Origin: Amorphoplanes digitatis
Lineage (GTDB): Bacteria > Actinomycetota > Actinomycetes > Mycobacteriales > Micromonosporaceae
DNA: 64,000 nt
NCBI RefSeq assembly: GCF_014205335.1
Contig: NZ_JACHNH010000001.1
Span: 4,458,501 to 4,522,500 of the forward strand
Direction: 5' to 3'
The position numbers were made by a program, and so were the translations under genes. Numbering within the stretch: the first letter of the stretch is position 1; every line of letters begins with the position of its first letter. This document shows, piece by piece, positions 59,654 through 64,000 of the stretch. A model generated the notes under the pieces. It did no database searches and was not told the origin of the DNA. It saw only the letters and a program-made list of their open reading frames with translations.

Positions 59654-60655
59654 TCAATAGCCGTCGCGCAGCGTCTGCGACGGCGAGACGCCGTAGCGTT
59701 CCCGGTAGGCGCCGGCGAAGCGGCCCAGGTGGGTGAAGCCCCAGCGGGTCGCCACCTCGCTCACGCTGAGCTGGTCCGGGCCGGCCCGGCTCAGCTCGGC
59801 GTGCACCCGCTCCAGCCGCAGGCGGCGCAGGTAGGTCAGCGGCGGCACGCCGACGTGCTGGCGGAAGGACTCCTGAAGCACCCGGATGCCCACGCCCGCG
59901 ATGGCGGCCAGCTCGGCCGCGGTGAAGGGGCGGCCCGGCTCGGCGTGCATCGCGTCGAGGGTGCGCTTGACCGTGCGGGGGCGCCGCGCCGTCGGCCGGG
60001 CGGGCGTGCCGTCCACGTAGGGGTGCTCGACGGCCTGTGCGAGGCCGCTGACCGCCAGCTCGCGCCACTGGCGCAGCAGCTGCGGCAGCAGGCTGAGGCC
60101 GTCCGCCTGGCGTGCCTCGGCGTGCAGCAGGCGGATCAGGGCCAGCCAGGAGCGGCCCGGGCCGCCCGCGACGCCGAACGTCGCGCCCGGCGGCAGGATC
60201 AGGCCGAGCTCGCGCTCCAGGGCCAGGCGGTCCACCTTGACGCTGATCAGCCGGCAGTCCGCCGACCAGCGCAGGTCGATGTCGCCGACCGGGCGGAACA
60301 CCGCCGCCCGGCTCGGGTCCGCCGTCGTCGCGGCGCCGCCGTGCCGCACGTGCACGCCGCCGGTCAGCGGCGCCAGCACGTGGTATGCCGTCTCGAGGGA
60401 GCCGCTGGCCAGGCAGATCTCCGCGCCGTAGCTGATCTCGCCGATCGTGACCGGGCCGAGCTGCACGACCTCGCCGGAGAACGCGAAGGTCTCGAGGCTG
60501 CCGGTCGGCGTCACCTCGATCGGCCCGTAGTACATCCGGCGGCAGAACGCGCGCGCCTCGTCCACGTCCCGGGTGCGCAGGCTGGAGTGGACCGCGATGT
60601 CCCCGCCCGGTGTCTCCGCAACGGGCTCCTGGCCGACCGCCCCTGCCGTGTCCAT
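59654..60655 (-). CDS. AraC family transcriptional regulator
   Basis: 333 residues. An N-terminal sensing domain of the AraC_binding_2 kind (FAFSGEVVQLGPVTIGEISYGAEICL, then RWSADCRLISVKVDRLALERELG) is followed by the double helix-turn-helix at the C-terminus: PFTAAELAAIAGVGIRVLQESFRQHVGVPPLTYLRRLRLERVHAEL and SVSEVATRWGFTHLGRFAGAYRERYGVSPSQTLR (in outline). ATG 60655 has a TAGGGT hexamer six bases before it. Target genes unknown; there is no obvious structural partner nearby. Convergent with glgC, a four-base gap. Confidence 0.92.
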   Translation of the reverse strand: MDTAGAVGQEPVAETPGGDIAVHSSLRTRDVDEARAFCRRMYYGPIEVTPTGSLETFAFSGEVVQLGPVTIGEISYGAEICLASGSLETAYHVLAPLTGGVHVRHGGAATTADPSRAAVFRPVGDIDLRWSADCRLISVKVDRLALERELGLILPPGATFGVAGGPGRSWLALIRLLHAEARQADGLSLLPQLLRQWRELAVSGLAQAVEHPYVDGTPARPTARRPRTVKRTLDAMHAEPGRPFTAAELAAIAGVGIRVLQESFRQHVGVPPLTYLRRLRLERVHAELSRAGPDQLSVSEVATRWGFTHLGRFAGAYRERYGVSPSQTLRDGY

Positions 60656-60661
60656 CAGGTC

Positions 60662-60667
60662 ACCCTA
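60662..60667 (-). promoter_or_regulatory. -10 hexamer TAGGGT for the AraC gene
   Basis: TAGGGT on the minus strand ends six bases before ATG 60655, with no Shine-Dalgarno sequence. Confidence 0.5.
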
Positions 60668-60692
60668 GACCGGCAGAGGCGGCGAACGCCGC

Positions 60693-61034
60693 TCACACTT
60701 TTGCGGGCACCGGCCATTCGTACTCGGTGACGGCCCCGCTGCGGACCTCCACCTCGGCCAGCGCCGTGTCCGGATCGCGCCACACGACGTAGCGCCCCTC
60801 GGCGAGGCTGTCGATGACGACGCTGAACAGGACGCCGTCGCGCACGTACCGGGCACGGACCGCGGCGTGGGTGCGCCGGTCCGGCTCGCCGACCGGGCTG
60901 ACCTCGATCTCGTGCCCGTGCAGGCTGCCCGGGGTGTGAATGACCAGCGCGCCGATGCCACGGCCGATGTTGAGCACCACCGTTCCCTGACCGGAGGGGT
61001 CGAGGGTGTGGTGATGATGGGCGCCCGCGCTCAC
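60693..61034 (-). CDS. Small conserved protein coupled to DUF4331
   Basis: 113 residues. HHHH near the N-terminus, then LDPSGQGTVVLNIGRGIGALVI, HTPGSLHGHEIEVSPVGEPDRRTHAAVRARYV and a short beta-rich end (YVVWRDPDTALAEVEVRSGAVTEYEWP). It resembles a group of actinobacterial beta-sandwich proteins of unknown function. ATGA overlap with the DUF4331 gene makes it part of that operon. The His run (residues 6-9) may bind metal. No signal peptide is seen. Confidence 0.7.
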   Translation of the reverse strand: MSAGAHHHHTLDPSGQGTVVLNIGRGIGALVIHTPGSLHGHEIEVSPVGEPDRRTHAAVRARYVRDGVLFSVVIDSLAEGRYVVWRDPDTALAEVEVRSGAVTEYEWPVPAKV

Positions 61035-62437
61035 TTGTCCTCCGGCTCCGGGTTGTTGAAGCCGTCGAACGGCACCCCGAGGTAGGGGAAGTTCTTCAGC
61101 AGCTTCGAGCTGGCGTCCTTGGCCGACAGCCCCTGCTCGACCAGCGCGGCCGCGTCGTCCGGGGTGAACTTCTCGTCCACCAGCGGGACGGTCACGCCGG
61201 CGATCGCGCGCAGCGAGATCGACACGACGTCGTCGGCGACGCGGCGCCCGTTCGGGAAGCCGGCCAGGTCACCGCCGAGGATGCCGAACGCGTTGGCGTC
61301 CTTGGTGGTGGGCGGGATCGCCGTGTTCAGCCGCAGCATGTCGGCCTGCACCGTGCCGGTGTTGTTCTGGAAGTTGTCGATGAGCCCGTCGGGGATGCCG
61401 GTGAGCAGGATCGCGACCAGGTCGGCGCGGGGCGTCTTGGCCTTGTTGAGCTCGGCCAGGTTGTCGAACAGGCCCGGGTAGAGCACCGGCAGCAGCCCGC
61501 CCAGCTCCGGCTGCTCGACGAACTCGGCGAAGCGCTTGTCCTCGCTCGGCGGCAGGCTGTTCCACAGGTCCTTCTGCGCCATCGGCACGATGACCTCGTT
61601 GAACAGCGGGTTGCCGAGCCGGGAGACCTGCACCTGCGGGCCCACGTACACGTCGTCGTTCTTGCGGCCGTGCCGGACCTGGACCTGGCGGCGGCTCGCG
61701 GAGGTCCACACGCCGATGACCGCCTCGGGGTCGCGGCCGCGGACCTTCTTCTTGCCGTCGCGGCGCACGTAGTGCAGCGGCAGCTGGATGGCGATGCTGT
61801 GCACGTTCATCTTGTCGGTGGCGTTGACCGCCTTGCCGGCGTAGTTGAACAGCTTCTGCCCGACCAGGTGCTTGTCCTGGAACGGCCGCAGCGTGCCGAG
61901 GTCGAAGATCGCGCCGAGGTCGACGAAGAACGGGTCGGCCCGCTGGCCGGCGAAGACCTTCTCGCCGGTCTTGAGCTTGTGCACCGCGTCAGCGGCCAGC
62001 TTGTCGTAGTCCGGGATCGACAGCGGACCGACGTTGCAGGGCGGGCAGGGCAGCTTCTCCGCGAGCACGGTGTGCTTGCCGCTGGCGTCGACCCGGGTCA
62101 CCGAGTAGAACTGCCGCCGGTTCCAGTTCTCGCTGTCAAGCGACTCGATCGGGCCGGTGTTGTAGAGGAACGTCCGGTCGTTGCGCAGCTCGGTGCGGAA
62201 GCGGAACTGGTACGTCAGGTCGGGACGCCCGTCACCGTTCTTGTCGACGTGGATCTCGTAGAGCACGTCGTCGCCGAACTCGAAGAAGTTCGGTCCGCTC
62301 GCGGGAAGCTGGAGCGGGACGTAGTTGGCGATCAGGGTGACGGTGTCCGGGTGGTCCGGGCTGACGAACGCGTACAGGTCGGCGCTGTCGGCCACCGGGT
62401 CCTTGCTGATCTCCGGCGCTTCGCGGTGCGATGACAT
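61031..62437 (-). CDS. DUF4331 domain protein
   Basis: 468-residue DUF4331 protein. Starts MSSHREAPEISKDPVADSAD with LYAFVSPDHPDTVTLIANYVPLQLP, followed by YEIHVDKNGDGRPDLTYQF, CPPCNVGPLSIPDYDKLA, FAGQRADPFFVDLGAIFDLG, VHSIAIQLPLHYV and RRVADDVVSISLRAIAGVTV near the end, all typical of the family. No signal peptide is present although family members are often exported; it may stay in the cytoplasm or leave by another route. In other actinomycetes DUF4331 genes are linked to ECF sigma and redox genes. Biochemical role unknown. Preceded in the operon by a small exported protein. Confidence 0.92.
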   Translation of the reverse strand: MSSHREAPEISKDPVADSADLYAFVSPDHPDTVTLIANYVPLQLPASGPNFFEFGDDVLYEIHVDKNGDGRPDLTYQFRFRTELRNDRTFLYNTGPIESLDSENWNRRQFYSVTRVDASGKHTVLAEKLPCPPCNVGPLSIPDYDKLAADAVHKLKTGEKVFAGQRADPFFVDLGAIFDLGTLRPFQDKHLVGQKLFNYAGKAVNATDKMNVHSIAIQLPLHYVRRDGKKKVRGRDPEAVIGVWTSASRRQVQVRHGRKNDDVYVGPQVQVSRLGNPLFNEVIVPMAQKDLWNSLPPSEDKRFAEFVEQPELGGLLPVLYPGLFDNLAELNKAKTPRADLVAILLTGIPDGLIDNFQNNTGTVQADMLRLNTAIPPTTKDANAFGILGGDLAGFPNGRRVADDVVSISLRAIAGVTVPLVDEKFTPDDAAALVEQGLSAKDASSKLLKNFPYLGVPFDGFNNPEPEDK

Positions 62438-62489
62438 GAGTCTTCTTCCTTACTCAGGAATCGGGGGTCCTACCGGGCGAGGAAGCGGC

Positions 62490-62765
62490 TCAGCCGCGCT
62501 TGGCTGCCTTGAGGAGCTTCTCGGCGAGCTTCTTGTCGGTCAGGGTGACCCTGGAACCGCCGGAGAACACGTCGAACGTGCCCTTCTTCGCGTCGCGCAG
62601 CGACAGCACCAGCGGCTCGCTGTCGTTCGAGCCGCCCTTCTCACCGGCGACGCTCAGCCCGGCCACGCCTGCGGCGGAGACGCCGACGCCGACGGTGGCG
62701 GCGATAAGGACCCGACGGCGCGTGAGGCGACTGAACGCCCGTGTGCCGGAGTGGACACGACTCAT
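62490..62765 (-). CDS. Small exported protein, probable Tat signal
   Basis: 91 residues. The N-terminus RAFSRLTRRRVLIAATVGVGVSAAGVAG (in outline) has twin arginines followed by a hydrophobic core, as in Tat or Sec signals. The mature part is only about 45 residues, Ser/Asp/Lys-rich: EPLVLSLRDAKKGTFDVFSG, GSRVTLTDKKLAEKLLKAAK. Its stop lies 52 bases before DUF4331, so it is first in that operon. No family recognised. A double hairpin (62781-62815) lies in its leader. Confidence 0.75.
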   Translation of the reverse strand: MSRVHSGTRAFSRLTRRRVLIAATVGVGVSAAGVAGLSVAGEKGGSNDSEPLVLSLRDAKKGTFDVFSGGSRVTLTDKKLAEKLLKAAKRG

Positions 62766-63060
62766 GCTCGGCCTTTCGTCAAACGCCCCGGCGGTCTCCC
62801 GCCGGTCGCGCGTTTCGGGGGTATTGCCCGGGACAAACGTCGTCGACAGCCATCAGTACGAAGCCGCCACCGCAGTAGTTCAAAGCAATTTCCCAGAAAA
62901 GATTCCGTACCGGTTCCGAGGCGTGTTTTCGCAGCTCAGATCCCGGATGACCGGTTCGCGCACGAAGATCAATCCGAGTGACGACACGATCACGCGTCGC
63001 ATTCGGACCGGGATTTTCGCAGGCCTGCGACGGGCGCGCGCGGCCGGCGACCGAAATCGG
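62766..63060. other. Intergenic leader region of the DUF4331 operon
   Basis: About 295 bases without a recognisable gene, less GC-rich than its surroundings. Near the operon start it holds a nested hairpin: AAACGC (62781-62786) with GCGTTT (62810-62815) outside and a CCGGCGG/CCGCCGG stem inside. A promoter is expected further upstream; I cannot fix it. Confidence 0.55.
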
Positions 63061-63462
63061 TCAGCGCCCCAGGCGGGCGTCCTCCATGGCCCGGCGCAGC
63101 GCCCGGGTCACCTGGTTGAAGACCCGGGGATCCACCGAGCTGTAGAGGGTGACTTCGTCGCCGCGGTACGCCGCCCTCAGCATCCAGCGGCGGGTGCGCG
63201 GCGGCCAGACGAGGATCGCCAGCGCGGCGATCAGCGCGCCGACGCCGGCGTACCAGCGGCCCGGCAGCGCGAGCTGCACCCAGACCCCGCCGGCGACGGC
63301 CAGCAGCAGGGCGGCGATGACCCGGCCGAGGCGGCTCGCCTCCTGCTCGACCCGGCCGACGTCGCGCAGGTCCACGAGCACGAAGGTGCGCACCGGACCG
63401 GACTGCCAGATGAACAGCTCCTCGGTGACGGCCGCGTCGGGGCCGCGGTAATAGGTGCGCAC
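63061..63462 (-). CDS. DUF6232 family membrane protein
   Basis: 133 residues: MRTYYRGPDAAVTEELFIWQ and RTFVLVDLRDVGRVEQ, then two membrane helices (VIAALLLAVAGGVWVQLAL and VGALIAALAILVWP), and a C-terminal RAAYRGDEVTLYSSVDPRVFNQVTRALRRAMED segment. This matches the layout of DUF6232 proteins of actinobacteria, which are of unknown function. The final part resembles a bPH-like barrel strand. Its start is 48 bases after the transporter ATPase stop, in the same direction. Confidence 0.8.
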   Translation of the reverse strand: MRTYYRGPDAAVTEELFIWQSGPVRTFVLVDLRDVGRVEQEASRLGRVIAALLLAVAGGVWVQLALPGRWYAGVGALIAALAILVWPPRTRRWMLRAAYRGDEVTLYSSVDPRVFNQVTRALRRAMEDARLGR

Positions 63463-63510
63463 ATGTCAGTAGAGCAAGCAGCGCAACGTGATCGCCATCC
63501 TACTGAGCGT

Positions 63511-64000
63511 TCAGGTCTCGAGCGCTACGGGCACCGGCCGCAGGTCGACCCGGACCGGCGTGTGGACGGTCAGTCCCGCGAGCCGCTCGCCGGTCACCTG
63601 GGCGACCACGAGGGTCTCCCCCACGGCGACGGTGACCCGGCTGGTCGGGCCGAGGAACGTCGTGGACACCACGCGCCCGGTGCCGTCGGCGTCCGGCACG
63701 ACGTCGACCGATTCCGGGCGTACCAGGGCGGTGACCTCCGGCCCGCCCGACGCGGGCCGGACCAGCGGCAGGCGCGTGCCCAGCACCGAGACCGCGTCGC
63801 CGTCGAGGCGGCCCGGCAGCCGGTTACTGAGGCCCACGAAGTCCGCCACGAACGCGTTCGCCGGGCGCAGGTACACCTCGGCCGGCCCGGCCAGCTGTTC
63901 GAGGCGGCCCGCGCGCATCACGCCGACCCGGTCCGCGATCGCGAGGGCCTCCTCCTGGTCGTGGGTGACGAACAGGGTGGTGGTGCCGACCTCGGTCTGA
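63511..64000 (-). CDS. ABC importer ATP-binding protein, 3' part (Fe3+/spermidine/putrescine type)
   Basis: C-terminal portion of an importer ATPase whose start is beyond the window. The visible piece opens with QTEVGTTTLFVTHDQEEALA (H-loop) and IADRVGVMRAGRLEQLAGPAEVYLRPANAFVADFVG, the wording of the FbpC/PotA/UgpC group, followed by a TOBE_2 domain (LVRPESVDVVPDADGTGRVVSTTFLGPTSRVTVAVGETLVVAQV in outline). Energises uptake of iron, polyamine or a similar solute; other subunits are not in the window. Ends before the DUF6232 gene. Confidence 0.9.
   Translation of the reverse strand, partial: QTEVGTTTLFVTHDQEEALAIADRVGVMRAGRLEQLAGPAEVYLRPANAFVADFVGLSNRLPGRLDGDAVSVLGTRLPLVRPASGGPEVTALVRPESVDVVPDADGTGRVVSTTFLGPTSRVTVAVGETLVVAQVTGERLAGLTVHTPVRVDLRPVPVALET

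Overview
The window is very GC-rich with strongly GC-ending codons, short intergenic gaps, many GTG starts and many genes that appear to be leaderless. It is chromosomal DNA of a filamentous actinomycete. Conserved blocks shared with Mycobacterium and Streptomyces, together with a WhiG/FliA-type sigma factor, fit the Micromonosporaceae (Actinoplanes-like); the family assignment is inference. I found no rRNA, tRNA, CRISPR array, phage or insertion sequence.

Layout, left to right. 1-5.9 kb: a truncated ABC-F ATPase with a short upstream ORF, a WhiG/FliA-type sigma factor, then a four-gene minus-strand unit (ABC ATPase, ABC-2 permease, DesK-type kinase, NarL-type regulator). 6-11.5 kb: an NAD-binding epimerase-like protein and a compact siderophore operon of two IucA/IucC-type NIS synthetases plus a PLP decarboxylase. 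11.6-16.8 kb: small oxidoreductase and hydrolase genes, a truncated exported protein, a frameshifted aldo/keto reductase, peptide deformylase, aminodeoxychorismate synthase (pabB) and a DUF5999 protein. 17-20 kb: gcvP behind a glycine riboswitch. 20-26.5 kb: an aldo/keto reductase, two tandem RlaP-like nucleotidyltransferases, a small unknown gene, a TPR protein, a MarR/FAD-monooxygenase pair, an AbiEii-like nucleotidyltransferase and a 31-residue peptide gene. 26.7-36.2 kb: a DUF3516 helicase facing a four-gene unit of two dynamin-like GTPases (sizes of mycobacterial IniC and IniA) around a membrane-anchored Hsp70, with an acidic protein last; then a DUF4037 protein.

36.3-41.2 kb: regulator and effector pairs (XRE-cupin with a His-rich methyltransferase, LysR with an EamA exporter) and a second methyltransferase. 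41.2-48.4 kb: the conserved actinobacterial block corresponding to M. tuberculosis Rv1822-Rv1830 (CDP-alcohol phosphatidyltransferase, DUF881, DUF1290, DUF881, gcvH, garA, ftsR, bifunctional nuclease, MerR). 48.6-52 kb: a VWA protein and its MoxR/ChlI-type AAA+ ATPase. 52-60.7 kb: a PhzF protein, a second ABC-F ATPase, a GHL10-type glycoside hydrolase, an FAD oxidoreductase, the divergent glycogen pair glgA/glgC and an AraC regulator. 60.7-64 kb: a DUF4331 operon, a DUF6232 membrane protein and the 3' part of an importer ATPase.

Themes that cut across genes: (1) an ATCCTAGGAT palindrome occurs three times, far above chance for this composition, once before the siderophore operon; (2) at least fourteen starts carry a TAnnnT hexamer 6-9 nt upstream with no Shine-Dalgarno sequence, the signature of leaderless transcription; (3) the Hsp70/dynamin-pair locus is the best candidate for a poorly described system.
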